A stretch of 64,000 bases of DNA from Chersky-299 sp963749535. Its GTDB lineage: Bacteria; Actinomycetota; Thermoleophilia; RBG-16-64-13. Location: NCBI GenBank assembly GCA_963749535.1, contig CAVVNF010000021.1:1-64000 (forward strand). The letters are read 5' to 3'. A program made the translations under genes and the position numbers. Below, piece by piece: positions 36,509-45,359 of this stretch; within the stretch, counting starts at the first letter, position 1; each line of letters begins with the position of its first letter. The notes under the pieces were generated by a model that was given only the letters and a program-made list of their open reading frames with translations, was not told where the DNA came from and made no database searches.

Positions 36509-37498
36509 TCATCTGCCTGTCGCTTGGGCGAGGGCGGCCTGGATCCGAGTAAGCTGGGCGACCTGCCAGTCCTGGAAGGTGGCGGTCGCCGGGTTCAATG
36601 TCTCGGTGATTGCGACCACCGGTATCCCGGCCGCCTGGGCTTCGGCCACTTGAGTCTGGATGTCGGGAGTGGCGTTCTGGGAGTTGTAGATGTAAACCTT
36701 GATCTGCCTGTCTTTGATCTGCTGGTCGATGGTGGCCTTGTCCTGGGCCGTCGGGTCGGTGCCTTCGCTTACGGCGTTAAGGAAGGAGGCCGGGGTAAGC
36801 AGGTTGAGCCCCAGGGCCTGGGCCAGCGGAGCCATGATGCTCTCCGAAGCCCCGATGGGTGTGCCCGCGTACTTGGCCTTTATACCGGCGATGAGGCCGT
36901 CGTAGGTGGCCAATGTCTTCGTCTCAAAGAGCTGCCTCTGCTGGTCGAAGTAGGTGGCGTCTTTGGGATCGAGGGACTTGTAATCGGCGGTGATCTGCGC
37001 GATCACCCTGTGCACGTCATCGGGGGAGTACCAGCGGTGAGGGTTGCCGCCCGGCTTCACCCCGACCACGTCCCCCACGTTGAGCACCAGTCTGCCGCTG
37101 ACCGAGGAGGCGCCGAGCAGGCGGTCCACCCAGGGATCGTAGCCGACCCCGTTCTCGATCACGAGCTCGGCGGTCGCCATCTTTATAGCGTCCTGCGCTG
37201 TAGGCTCGTAATCGTGGGGGTCGGTATTGGGATTGCTGATGATGCTGGTTACGTCTGCGTGCCGGCCGCCCAGTTGGGCCGCGATGCTCCCCCAGAAATT
37301 CTCGGCAGCGATGACGGCTATCGGCGCGGCGTTGGTTGCTGATGCAGGAACGCCTACGGAAGAACAGCCGCCGAGGCTCAAGGCCACAAGAGCGACAAGA
37401 GCCACCGCCGGCACTGCCAGTGCTCCACTCGCCAAGCCAAGGCGCCGCGGACCCGGTCTCGCCGCTCGATCACGAGTAGATCCTCCCGCCGCCCCCAC
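36509..37498 (-). CDS. znuA: Zinc/manganese-binding lipoprotein ZnuA (cluster 9 SBP)
   Basis: 329 residues with a long signal region and the lipobox LGGC. The cluster-9 fold is seen: AENFWGSIAAQLGGRHADVT, NPNTDPHDYEPTAQD (metal His), GYDPWVDRLL, NPHRWYSPDDV (His) and, near the end, a C-terminal Glu/Asp region. The His-rich loop of strict zinc ZnuA proteins is absent, so Mn is possible; the Zur-like gene just upstream favours zinc. It starts 2 bases after the zur stop. Confidence 0.9.
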   Translation of the reverse strand: MGAAGGSTRDRAARPGPRRLGLASGALAVPAVALVALVALSLGGCSSVGVPASATNAAPIAVIAAENFWGSIAAQLGGRHADVTSIISNPNTDPHDYEPTAQDAIKMATAELVIENGVGYDPWVDRLLGASSVSGRLVLNVGDVVGVKPGGNPHRWYSPDDVHRVIAQITADYKSLDPKDATYFDQQRQLFETKTLATYDGLIAGIKAKYAGTPIGASESIMAPLAQALGLNLLTPASFLNAVSEGTDPTAQDKATIDQQIKDRQIKVYIYNSQNATPDIQTQVAEAQAAGIPVVAITETLNPATATFQDWQVAQLTRIQAALAQATGR

Positions 37499-37499
37499 A

Positions 37500-37961
37500 C
37501 TAATCTCCGTGGGTCGTCAGAACGACCGCCGCGGTTACACCGTTAGCCTGACACTCGGCACAAATCCCTGCCAGCTCCAAAGAATGAGCACTTATCTTGA
37601 AACCGGTTTCCGTTGCCGCCGCCTTCTCGACGGAGACCATGTCGCAGCTCGAAAACTCCGCCACCCGCCCGCATCCGAGGCACACCACGCTGTGACCGTG
37701 CCCAGCCTTCGCGCCCACGACAGTCGCGCAGCCCTCAGACGTGTGAATGCGACGGGCTATCCCGAGGCTGACTAAGAGGTCCAGGGCCCGGTAGACAGTG
37801 GTTAGACCGAGCTCCGGACATTCCGCCTGGGCCGCGTAGAGGATCTCCTCGGGGCTGAGCCCTCGTTCAGCCCGGCCGAGGGCGGTGAGCACGGCCGCTC
37901 GCTGGCGCGTAAGCCGGATACCTCTGGCGCGCAACTCTTGTATTGCTTTTCCCACGTCCAC
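37500..37961 (-). CDS. zur: Fur-family regulator, probably Zur
   Basis: 153 residues. The N-terminal winged helix contains GIRLTRQRAAVLTALGRAER and the recognition region ELGLTTVYRALDLLVSLGIA. The metal sites include the CxxC pairs CLGCG and CAEC (structural zinc) and histidines in GHGHSVV. It is first in an operon with znuA, znuC and the double permease, which is why I call it Zur. A 7-1-7 Fur/Zur-type box lies about 60 bases upstream, so it probably represses its own operon when metal is sufficient. Confidence 0.88.
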   Translation of the reverse strand: MDVGKAIQELRARGIRLTRQRAAVLTALGRAERGLSPEEILYAAQAECPELGLTTVYRALDLLVSLGIARRIHTSEGCATVVGAKAGHGHSVVCLGCGRVAEFSSCDMVSVEKAAATETGFKISAHSLELAGICAECQANGVTAAVVLTTHGD

Positions 37962-38022
37962 GCTCGCCCGTCCTCGCAGCCGCTATCTTCGATACCCGAA
38001 CCGGGTCTGCCTCGATCCCAGT

Positions 38023-38037
38023 TGAAAATCTTTCTCA
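38023..38037. promoter_or_regulatory. Fur/Zur-type box upstream of zur-znuACB
   Basis: TGAAAATCTTTCTCA fits the 7-1-7 Fur-family pattern TGAnAATnATTnTCA at every fixed position but one. It lies 62 bases upstream of the zur ATG, where it would cover a promoter. Confidence 0.6.
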
Positions 38038-38179
38038 TTTAGATGCATTGTAAACCTCCGGATCGCGCGCCGCGAGCCCGTACGACGAAATGCTGAAGCA
38101 CCCATCTCCAAGCACCGTTTGTTGCGACACACGGCGGGGCATGCTCACGGACGATCGCGCTCTGGACGCAGAGTGACCG

Positions 38180-40510
38180 TCACGGCAGGTCGTCAACCTC
38201 ACCCGGCCCAGGCCCTCGGCCCAGCGAAGCCGGTCGAGGCGAGCGCCTATTCTTCCGCTTCCGCCATCCCACCACGCGCCAGCTACCGATGCCCGCGAGC
38301 ACGAGCCAGCCGATCACTTCCAAGATCTGGCCCGCGTTGTTCGCGTTAGTACGCCCGTAGTAAAGCGTCACGTGACTCTGAGTGGGGATGACCATCATGA
38401 ACGATGGAGACACGAGATAAGGACCGTCCGCCCCTTTCACGTGCCAGTTGGGAAAATAAGAGATCTTGATCCAGTGCGGCACGCCGATGGCGGTGGTGTC
38501 GAAGGTCAGCGTGTTGTCGGTGAGCCGCTCGTTCGTGACCGCACCGCCGGTCTCGATGGGAGTCACCGGCGGATTCGTGACCTTCTCCGCGGAAGCCGAC
38601 TTGAACTGCCTGAGCGCCGATTGCCCCTGGTCCCAAACAAGCGGAGTGGCCAGATCGGCCGGATTCTCATACCACGCCACGGCCAAATCCTGCCACGCCG
38701 CCTGCGGCACAGCCAGGCGGACCGGCTGGTTTTGCATCACCTGCACGTAGCCGGTGGCACCCGCGATGCGAAAGAGGTTGTACTGGCCCCAAGTGGCCAA
38801 CAGGGAGGCCCGCGGGTCGGCCTTCACCCGATTCGCCACCTCGGGCGTCGCCGTCAGCAGATAGGGGATGTTCATGAGCTGCAGGTGAGTGAGTCCAGCC
38901 GCAATGTCCAACGAGGGATATTTGACGCCGAGAATCGCGTCGCTCGGTTCTTCGGACAGCTCTGCCTGATTGATGAAATGGAACGGAGCGGTAAGCGACG
39001 CCTCCATGAGCGTCCCCTCCATGGTCGGCTGGGCCACTCCGTTCCCTTCTTCGGCGTCCAGTTGCGTCCAATAGGGAATGAGCTCAAAGGCCCTCAGGGT
39101 CCCGAACTCCTCTATGGTCTGCGAATGTTCCACCATCACCCTGCCGGGCGGAAGGCTGGCGATGAAGCTGTTGATCTGTTGGTACTCCGAGTTGCTGGGC
39201 TTGCCTTCGTAGCCGCTATAGTTCCATTGGATCAGCGCGGCCGGGGTCTCGCTGCTCAGTCTCTCAGCCCTCTGCTTGTCTACGCCGAACACGCCGCCAA
39301 TAGCCTGGAGCTCGGCACGCACCACCGTTGTCTGACCGGTCAGGACGATCGCTACCCCGAGCACGATAGCGACGACGGGCACATACACGCGGCCCGCCGT
39401 CACGCCACTCGTCCGGAATACGCGACGAACCGCCGCGGCGAAAGGACCCATGAACCACACGGCGGCGTACGCGGTCCAGAGGTAGAGCGAGAACCAAAAG
39501 AAGGGCATCACCCGAGCGTTCCATAAGCGTCCGTTCGGCAGCGCGTATATCAACACCAGCGAGACGAATGTGATCCAGGCCAGGGGGAGGAGTCGCCTGT
39601 CCTTTCGCCTCAGCGCGTAGGCCATGCCGGCGAGCCCGAGCACGGCCACCGGAAGGACGGCGGTAGGCAGCAGGTCGTGGAAAGAGTGCAGTTGGATCCA
39701 GTCCATCTTCGCCGACCACTTCAGATCGGCGACAAAAGGCAGGGACCAGAACGCTGTGAGGGCAAAGCCCACTGCACCGATGCCGACCAGATAGAGGAGC
39801 GCACGCCGGCGCCAGTGCACCAGCAGGAGGCCCCAGACCAGGAACACCAGCACGAACGTGGTCACGACATGTGAAAGCACGATGGCCAGGAGCAACAGAC
39901 AGTTGACCACGAACAGCCAGTCGAACTTGGATCCTCGCTCCATGCCCTTGTGCACCGTCCCCAGGAAGAGGAAGCAGAGGGTAAAGCTCAGCATGTAGCT
40001 GAACTCGCCGGCCAGGGTGCTCAGGATGTTTCCGCCGTAGATGGAATAGCTCTGCAAGAAGAGGAAGACGAGAGCAAGTACCGCCGCGAGCGCCGGGTAC
40101 GGACGCCGGATGCGAAGCAAGCGCGCAAAAGCGTACGTGACGACAGGCAGCGCGAACACCCCCAGGACGGTCACGATCTTGAATGCGATCTGGTAGGGGA
40201 TGATCCACTGTAAGAAAGCGATGAGCAGGAACGGGAACGGGAAGTAGAAGGTGAACATCGGCATCCCCGCGTACCAACCGGGAGCCCAACCGGTGAGCTT
40301 GAAGTGCGGAAGCAGATCCTGAATGAGGAACTGCATCGGGTAGTGGTACGCGCCGGTGTCTCCGCCGGTCGTGGTGGTCATGCTGAAGAGCAGATCCGGC
40401 CGGTAGAAGACAAGAAGAACCGCGTAGATGGCGAGAAAGGCGACAAGCGTGGGGATCCAATCCCACAGGCCTTTTCGTCCTACCGAATCTCCGTGGTCGG
40501 GACCCTGCAT
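38180..40510 (-). CDS. Large polytopic membrane protein (PTPS-related/GT-C-like)
   Basis: 776 residues from ATG 40510, with AAGGAGGA directly upstream. About 12-13 transmembrane helices lie in the first 480 residues, starting LWDWIPTLVAFLAIYAVLLV. A first external loop with GGDTGAYHYPMQFLIQDLLP follows, of the kind seen in GT-C glycosyltransferases with acidic residues. A large extracytoplasmic domain (about 480-740) precedes a last helix. The layout fits the 6-pyruvoyl-tetrahydropterin-synthase-related membrane family, which has no proven function; a role in envelope glycosylation is inference. Confidence 0.75.
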   Translation of the reverse strand: MQGPDHGDSVGRKGLWDWIPTLVAFLAIYAVLLVFYRPDLLFSMTTTTGGDTGAYHYPMQFLIQDLLPHFKLTGWAPGWYAGMPMFTFYFPFPFLLIAFLQWIIPYQIAFKIVTVLGVFALPVVTYAFARLLRIRRPYPALAAVLALVFLFLQSYSIYGGNILSTLAGEFSYMLSFTLCFLFLGTVHKGMERGSKFDWLFVVNCLLLLAIVLSHVVTTFVLVFLVWGLLLVHWRRRALLYLVGIGAVGFALTAFWSLPFVADLKWSAKMDWIQLHSFHDLLPTAVLPVAVLGLAGMAYALRRKDRRLLPLAWITFVSLVLIYALPNGRLWNARVMPFFWFSLYLWTAYAAVWFMGPFAAAVRRVFRTSGVTAGRVYVPVVAIVLGVAIVLTGQTTVVRAELQAIGGVFGVDKQRAERLSSETPAALIQWNYSGYEGKPSNSEYQQINSFIASLPPGRVMVEHSQTIEEFGTLRAFELIPYWTQLDAEEGNGVAQPTMEGTLMEASLTAPFHFINQAELSEEPSDAILGVKYPSLDIAAGLTHLQLMNIPYLLTATPEVANRVKADPRASLLATWGQYNLFRIAGATGYVQVMQNQPVRLAVPQAAWQDLAVAWYENPADLATPLVWDQGQSALRQFKSASAEKVTNPPVTPIETGGAVTNERLTDNTLTFDTTAIGVPHWIKISYFPNWHVKGADGPYLVSPSFMMVIPTQSHVTLYYGRTNANNAGQILEVIGWLVLAGIGSWRVVGWRKRKNRRSPRPASLGRGPGPGEVDDLP

Positions 40511-40911
40511 TCTCCTCCTTCTAAAGCAGCAAGCGCAATCCTAGCAAGCCGTGACATCACTTCGCCGCGTTTGCTGAGATTCACCAAACTAGGGTAGAGC
40601 AACCGGCAATGGCCTCGGTCGCATTTGTGTCCGCGGGCGGTGAGTCGCAGGAGGGTCTCGAGCGGGGGGTTCGCCGAGGCTCGGCCGACTTTACTCTTCT
40701 TCGCGCGCCCGCAAGGACCAGATTGCGCCACATGCCCGCGCTGCTACACTTGGGCGATGCTTGTCGTCTTGGAGGTGCGGCTGACGCCGCCAGCCAGACT
40801 CACGCTGGGTGCGGCCCCTTGGTGTCCCGACAGATTCTGGACGCGCGCCGAACACCCGCGAGAAGGCGAGAAGCCGAACGTGTTGGGGCGAATCGGAAAG
40901 GAATCAATGCC
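40511..40911. other. Divergent intergenic region with a rightward promoter
   Basis: No gene is supported. It holds the RBS-proximal leader of the membrane protein on the left, and on the right a promoter (40723-40750) followed by about 160 bases of untranslated leader before the GTG at 40912. Confidence 0.45.
40723..40750 (+). promoter_or_regulatory. Rightward promoter for the ATC-hydrolase-like gene
   Basis: -35 TTGCGC (40723-40728), a 16-bp spacer and -10 TACACT (40745-40750). Its -35 is identical to that of the corrinoid regulon promoter. Confidence 0.45.
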
Positions 40912-41496
40912 GTGGAGCAAAAGGAAGACAAGGAACTCGTCCAGGTCCTCATGACACGAGCGAAGCTGAACCAGTTCCACCAAGAGAAGCTTTCGAGGGA
41001 CGCTCTCTACAATGCTCACGCGGCGCAGAAGCAGGTCGCCCGGGCGAACATGCTGAGTGCCAAGACCCTTCTCAAAGCTGTTGGCGTAGAAGAAGCGGTC
41101 AAACTCACTGAAGAGACAAGCTATGAGTTCAACTACATGATGGGCAGAAAACGTGCCGAGGCGCTGGGGAATCCAAAAGACTTGGACTCCATGCTGTACG
41201 CGTATATCGGTGAATTACTGGATGCGATCCCGTGGGTTCCAAATGCTGAATTTATTGAGAGATCAGAGAAGAAGATCGTTTGGGGAAACACAAAGTGCAT
41301 GTATGCGGATTACATAAACGAGTGGAGAACTGAAGTGCCAGAGTTCTTGACTGATGATGTTTATGAAGTGATGTGCGCTCGTTGTTCGCATGACCACGGA
41401 TGGGCCAACGGCTTCAATCCAGATATAGAGTTCAAGAGGGTACAGTTCAAGTTGGATGGGGACAAAGGCTGCTTCTTCGAGATGACGGCTCCGTGA
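40912..41496 (+). CDS. Putative L-2-amino-thiazoline-4-carboxylate hydrolase-family protein
   Basis: 194 residues from GTG 40912, with AAAGGA 9 bases upstream. It is helical at the N-terminus (KTLLKAVGVEEAVKLTEETS) and ends VQFKLDGDKGCFFEMTAP. The ending l..Gd..C.f together with MCARCSHDHGWANGFNP reminds me of the ATC-hydrolase-like family found in anaerobes, in which most members have no proven substrate. The coding sequence is more AT-rich than its neighbours, which may mark a recent arrival. If the family call is wrong it is a hypothetical protein. Confidence 0.5.
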   Translation: MEQKEDKELVQVLMTRAKLNQFHQEKLSRDALYNAHAAQKQVARANMLSAKTLLKAVGVEEAVKLTEETSYEFNYMMGRKRAEALGNPKDLDSMLYAYIGELLDAIPWVPNAEFIERSEKKIVWGNTKCMYADYINEWRTEVPEFLTDDVYEVMCARCSHDHGWANGFNPDIEFKRVQFKLDGDKGCFFEMTAP

Positions 41497-41567
41497 GCCA
41501 CACGAGTGACGAGCACACGCTCAAAAAGGGTGGCTGACTTACAAAGCGATCATCCGATACTTAGCCC

Positions 41568-42839
41568 ATGACGGAAGCTAATGAGTATAGCCACCCTCTC
41601 CAATTGGGAAGATACCGCAAGCCGACCAGCACGTTCGGGAAATACGACAACGCGCGGAGATTCTGGGAAGACCATGTCACCGGAGTCTTCTTAGCGCCCC
41701 ACCTCGAGAAGCTGCTGGCGCGTTGCAAGGGGCGCGGCACAGGCCTCCGTATCCTCGATCTGGGATGTGGCATCGGAGACGGTCTGGACCTTATTCAGCG
41801 GATCGCCCGGAGCCAGGGTCGGGAGTTCGGCGCGGCCGGCACGGAACTCGTCCCTCTAGAATCGCTCGGAGAATATGTCGGCGTCGATATCAACGACGAT
41901 CTGCTTTGCCAAGCGGAGGAATGCTATGCCTCCGCGAGCAACGTGCGGTTCGTGAGAGGTGATCTTTCCGAGGGATTGCCAGAGGAGATCTTCAGAGATC
42001 ACCGGCCGTTCGATCTGTATTTCACGTCATATGCCATGCTGTCTCATTTCCACGACGACCAATTTTTGACCATATTAGGGGATGTCTGCAGGCATGCGCC
42101 AGAGCGCGCCCTCTTCGTCGGCGACTGGCTCGGTCACTACTCCTATGAGTGGCCGCGGTTCTGGCTCGATGCCCCCAGAGCCGACTACTTCGTCGATTAC
42201 CGCATGTCGTACCTTTATGACGAAGCCGAACGTCGAACGAACGATATACCCTCCTTTCCCCTGCGGCTGATGACAAGGGATGAGGCCCTGGGGCTCGTCA
42301 GAGAAGCTTCCGAAGAATCGGGCGTTCCGATTCTTTCTCTGGTGACGTTCGATCGCTCCATACTGACGGGGCGGCATACCGATACGCGCGAGTACAACCC
42401 CACATCACCACCGCTGCGACGTGCGATCAACTCGCTCTTTGAGCCGCAAACTCGGACCGACCTCGAGCAACTCTTTGTTGACTACGTGCCCCGGCAGGGC
42501 TTTGATGCGGTGAACCGCTTCTACGACGGTTTCTTTCGAGCCACCAACGACCTGGTCAGCTACACGGTTGCGCTGCTCGAGAATCCCGCGCAGGCGGAAC
42601 GGGAGTCATGTTTCCTGCAACCTCCCTGCCTGGACCCCTCGCCTCTCAGGGACAGCATGGGAATCATGCGATCACTGATAGGAGGCCTGAGATCCGTTGC
42701 ATGGGGGGATGCCCGCGCGAATCTGATCGAACCTGCGCTCGCCCACGCCCTGGAACACCTGGAGATCGGGATGCAGCAGGGCTTGGGCATGGGTCACAGC
42801 CTTGGCGTTGTTGCAGAGATCGCAAAGGACGTGGACTGA
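41568..42839 (+). CDS. SAM-dependent methyltransferase, two-domain
   Basis: 423 residues. Motif I is LRILDLGCGIGDGLDLIQRI at about residues 60-80, then YVGVDINDDLLCQAEECYA and VRFVRGDLSEGLP. This is a complete class I core (about residues 20-240). About 180 further residues (SLFEPQTRTDLEQLFVDYVP, YDGFFRATNDLVSYTVALLE) form a helical domain I do not recognise. No RBS is seen before the ATG. The substrate is unknown. Confidence 0.82.
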   Translation: MTEANEYSHPLQLGRYRKPTSTFGKYDNARRFWEDHVTGVFLAPHLEKLLARCKGRGTGLRILDLGCGIGDGLDLIQRIARSQGREFGAAGTELVPLESLGEYVGVDINDDLLCQAEECYASASNVRFVRGDLSEGLPEEIFRDHRPFDLYFTSYAMLSHFHDDQFLTILGDVCRHAPERALFVGDWLGHYSYEWPRFWLDAPRADYFVDYRMSYLYDEAERRTNDIPSFPLRLMTRDEALGLVREASEESGVPILSLVTFDRSILTGRHTDTREYNPTSPPLRRAINSLFEPQTRTDLEQLFVDYVPRQGFDAVNRFYDGFFRATNDLVSYTVALLENPAQAERESCFLQPPCLDPSPLRDSMGIMRSLIGGLRSVAWGDARANLIEPALAHALEHLEIGMQQGLGMGHSLGVVAEIAKDVD

Positions 42840-42961
42840 ACCGTTACAGGCCTCCGCTCCCGGCCGCTTCAAGGTTGAGCGGAAATCCCGTCCGGAACTG
42901 TGCACCAATCGTCGGCGTCCGGACACATAAGGGGTGAGTGAATCTTTCCAGGAGGACCGAC

Positions 42962-44296
42962 GTGAAGTGTTGGGCAGGGCGCTCAGTTCTCTTGTTGCGA
43001 ATACTCGCCGCGTGTCTCGCCGCATCCGCTGCACTTCTGCTTTTCGGTTGCGGCCAGGCCTCGCCGTCCGCTGAGTCCTCGTCTTCCGCTCATTCTCTGC
43101 AATCCACCCAGTCTTCACTTTCGGTCGGCTCCGCTGGCAGCCGACCGATATCCGGCAAGCCCTTCGAGATCTATCGCGTCACGGCCCAAGAGGACTTCTG
43201 GGAGAGTTGGATCTCGGGAGATACAGTCGTTTGGCTCGAAAGTCCAGGACCGGGGACCGGCGCCGGTTACGGCATGATCTCCGCCGCGGCAAGCTCCGGC
43301 ACCATCCTTCGCTCCTGGTCGCCGGAGACCGGAAAAGTCGAAGATGTCCCCGGCTCCAAGCTCGCAGCCCCAGATCTGCCGCCCGAAGGCGCCACGTACA
43401 TGTCGACACTACCGAGTTCCTGGGCTGCCGTCCTTTCCGGCGGCACTGGAACTCCGAAGGTCGTCTGGGCGGAAGGACCGAAGGAACTCGGGGACAACTA
43501 CATCTTTCGCGGGCTCTGGAGCTGGGTCCCCGGCACCGAGCCGAAGCAGCTTCTCCCCGAGTCTTTCGGCTCTAGCACCCATCTTGCCGCCGGAGACGCG
43601 CTCGCCATATTCGTTCCCTCTGCTGCCTTCCTTTCTCACCCGCAGAATCATGACCCATCTGACCCGGCTAGTTGGCAGAAGGTCCTACTCATGACAGCGA
43701 ACATGGATGCCCCGATCGAGGTCGACCCCTCCCACCCCGAACTGCCTGCTTCAGCCTTAGAGGGACTTTCCCCCTACTTCTCGTTCTGGTCGGGGACGTC
43801 GCCGGGCCAAGACGTCTACGATCTGCGGACCGGTGCCAAGCTCGCGGTCCGCGTACCGGACCAGGGTTCGCTCATAGCCGGTCACTGGGCGGCCTCGTAC
43901 AAAACTGATCCGTCCTTCGGCCGCACGAACAACGTGGATATCGTCCTCACCGACTTGGAGACGGGCGAGTCGAAGACAGTGACGAGCTTCGGCGTCGAGC
44001 AGTACTACTCGCCCGTTTTCGCGCTGAGCGCGGACTGGTTGGTAGTCCTGAAGCCAGGCAAGGAAGTCCCGACCAACGTCGACTCGACCACCACTCTCCC
44101 GGACCAGCACATCGGCGCCGACCTGGTCGCCGCAGGCCCGGAGAGCCAGCGCAGTCCGCGCCAAAGCGGCACCTGCCGAGCGAGTGGCTCGAGCTACCCC
44201 ACCCGGTGCTCTTTGCGCACCACCTTACGCGCCCCGGCGTGCCACGACGTGCTCCAATCCTTGGGCGGAACCACTTCATCCAGCCGGTCCAGCTGA
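42962..44296 (+). CDS. Beta-propeller lipoprotein, C-terminus probably damaged
   Basis: Start GTG 42962 is chosen because AGGAGG lies 6 bases upstream. The signal peptide ends in the lipobox LLLFGC, then a Ser-rich linker. Propeller blades of the TolB type follow (WESWISGDTVVWLESPG, VYDLRTGAKLAVRVPDQGS, VDIVLTDLETGESKTVTSFG). The last 60 residues lose the pattern and overlap metV on the other strand, so the natural end is probably near 44100-44190 and a frameshift or truncation is likely. It is a relative of the SLH propeller at the left edge; both probably face the outside. Confidence 0.7.
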   Translation: MKCWAGRSVLLLRILAACLAASAALLLFGCGQASPSAESSSSAHSLQSTQSSLSVGSAGSRPISGKPFEIYRVTAQEDFWESWISGDTVVWLESPGPGTGAGYGMISAAASSGTILRSWSPETGKVEDVPGSKLAAPDLPPEGATYMSTLPSSWAAVLSGGTGTPKVVWAEGPKELGDNYIFRGLWSWVPGTEPKQLLPESFGSSTHLAAGDALAIFVPSAAFLSHPQNHDPSDPASWQKVLLMTANMDAPIEVDPSHPELPASALEGLSPYFSFWSGTSPGQDVYDLRTGAKLAVRVPDQGSLIAGHWAASYKTDPSFGRTNNVDIVLTDLETGESKTVTSFGVEQYYSPVFALSADWLVVLKPGKEVPTNVDSTTTLPDQHIGADLVAAGPESQRSPRQSGTCRASGSSYPTRCSLRTTLRAPACHDVLQSLGGTTSSSRSS

Positions 44297-44865
44297 TCGA
44301 TGCTCTTGAGGCGCGTGTAGATGAGTTGCCAGGCACAGGGGCGATCCGGGTCCACCTCGCAGTGCGTCTCGGTCGAGCCCCCGCAGGGGCCGTTCAGGAG
44401 CCGCTTGGCGCAGCGCGTGACGGGGCAGATGCCGCCGAACTGGGCCAGCATGCAGTCGCCGCAGCCCAGGCATTTCTCGGTCCAGATCGCCTGCTCCTCC
44501 AGAGTCCCCATGAACTGGGTGTTGAGTCCGGCGTAGACGGGCTTGTCGGGGAATCTCTCGGCGATGGCCTGCACGCCCACGCCGCAGCCGAACGAGACGA
44601 TGGCGTCGACGTCAACCGCCGGCTCCGCCAGATCCTTGATGAATTCGTTCTCGCACTGCCGCTCGATGGTCACCTGGGTCAGCTCCAGGGCTTCGCCGTC
44701 AAGCCTGCGCGCCATGCGGATGGCGTAGGAGGCAATGCCCACCTCACGCTCACCACCGGCCAGGCATACCGTGACGCAGGTGCCACAGCCCACGAACAGC
44801 ACCTTGCTGTGACCCGCGATGAGGTTCTTCACCTCGGTGATCGATTTCGGGGAAGCGACGATCAT
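44194..44865 (-). CDS. metV: MetV, zinc/Fe-S partner of methylenetetrahydrofolate reductase
   Basis: 223 residues. The N-terminal half contains SKVLFVGCGTCVTVCLAGGE and IVSFGCGVGVQAIAERFPDK. The C-terminal half has the Cys-rich MetV signature: CLGCGDCMLAQFGGICPV, RLLNGPCGGSTETHC, CAWQLIYTRL. MetV is the Fe-S subunit of acetogen-type MetFV, which interconverts methylene-H4F and methyl-H4F. It overlaps mvhD by 4 bases and is the last gene of the Hdr cluster; metF is at the other end. Confidence 0.92.
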   Translation of the reverse strand: MIVASPKSITEVKNLIAGHSKVLFVGCGTCVTVCLAGGEREVGIASYAIRMARRLDGEALELTQVTIERQCENEFIKDLAEPAVDVDAIVSFGCGVGVQAIAERFPDKPVYAGLNTQFMGTLEEQAIWTEKCLGCGDCMLAQFGGICPVTRCAKRLLNGPCGGSTETHCEVDPDRPCAWQLIYTRLKSIDQLDRLDEVVPPKDWSTSWHAGARKVVRKEHRVG

Positions 44866-45359
44866 GATGTTCCTTCACTTTCCAATTGCCGGGTCTCCCT
44901 GAGCGGGCTCGGCCCCAGCGCCTTGACCGTGTCAACCATCTCCTGCACGCTCTCGACGAAGGTGGGGGCCATGGCGGCCGAAAGGTTCACCATCTTGAGC
45001 CGTTCGTCCCCGACGCCGATCTCGGCGAGCATCTCGCGGATGCGGTCCGTGCGCTTGCGCGCGCGCAGGTTGCCCTCGAGGAAGTGGCAACCCCCTTCCA
45101 GGCAACCAGCCACAAGAATCCCGTCGATGCCCTTCAGGAAAGCCTCCAGGATATGCTCCATCTCGATCTTGCCGGTGCACGGCGCGTGGATGATGCGAAC
45201 GTTGGCCGGGTACTGCATCCGCTTGGAGCCCGCAAGGTCCGCCGCGGCATACGCACAGTAGTTGCAGCAGAAGGCGATGATCTCGGGTTCCCAGTCGGCG
45301 CCGAGCGTCGCCGCGGTCGCGGCCGCTTGCATCATCTCGGGCATCACAGCCTCGCTCAT
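44862..45359 (-). CDS. mvhD: MvhD-type hydrogenase/heterodisulfide reductase iron-sulfur subunit
   Basis: 165 residues from ATG 45359, which overlaps the hdrA stop (ATGA). The MvhD pattern is complete: IIAFCCNYCAYAAADLAG, IIHAPCTGKIEMEHILEAFL, VAGCLEGGCHFLEGNLRARK. These cysteines bind a [2Fe-2S] cluster that passes electrons into HdrA. In Moorella thermoacetica MetFV-HdrABC-MvhD forms one complex, which this gene order matches. A second MvhD is at 58079. Confidence 0.93.
   Translation of the reverse strand: MSEAVMPEMMQAAATAATLGADWEPEIIAFCCNYCAYAAADLAGSKRMQYPANVRIIHAPCTGKIEMEHILEAFLKGIDGILVAGCLEGGCHFLEGNLRARKRTDRIREMLAEIGVGDERLKMVNLSAAMAPTFVESVQEMVDTVKALGPSPLRETRQLESEGTS

Noticed and set aside
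44160..44200. Terminator between the propeller lipoprotein and metV
   Set aside because: Only a 4-bp CGAG/CTCG stem without a T-tract is present.
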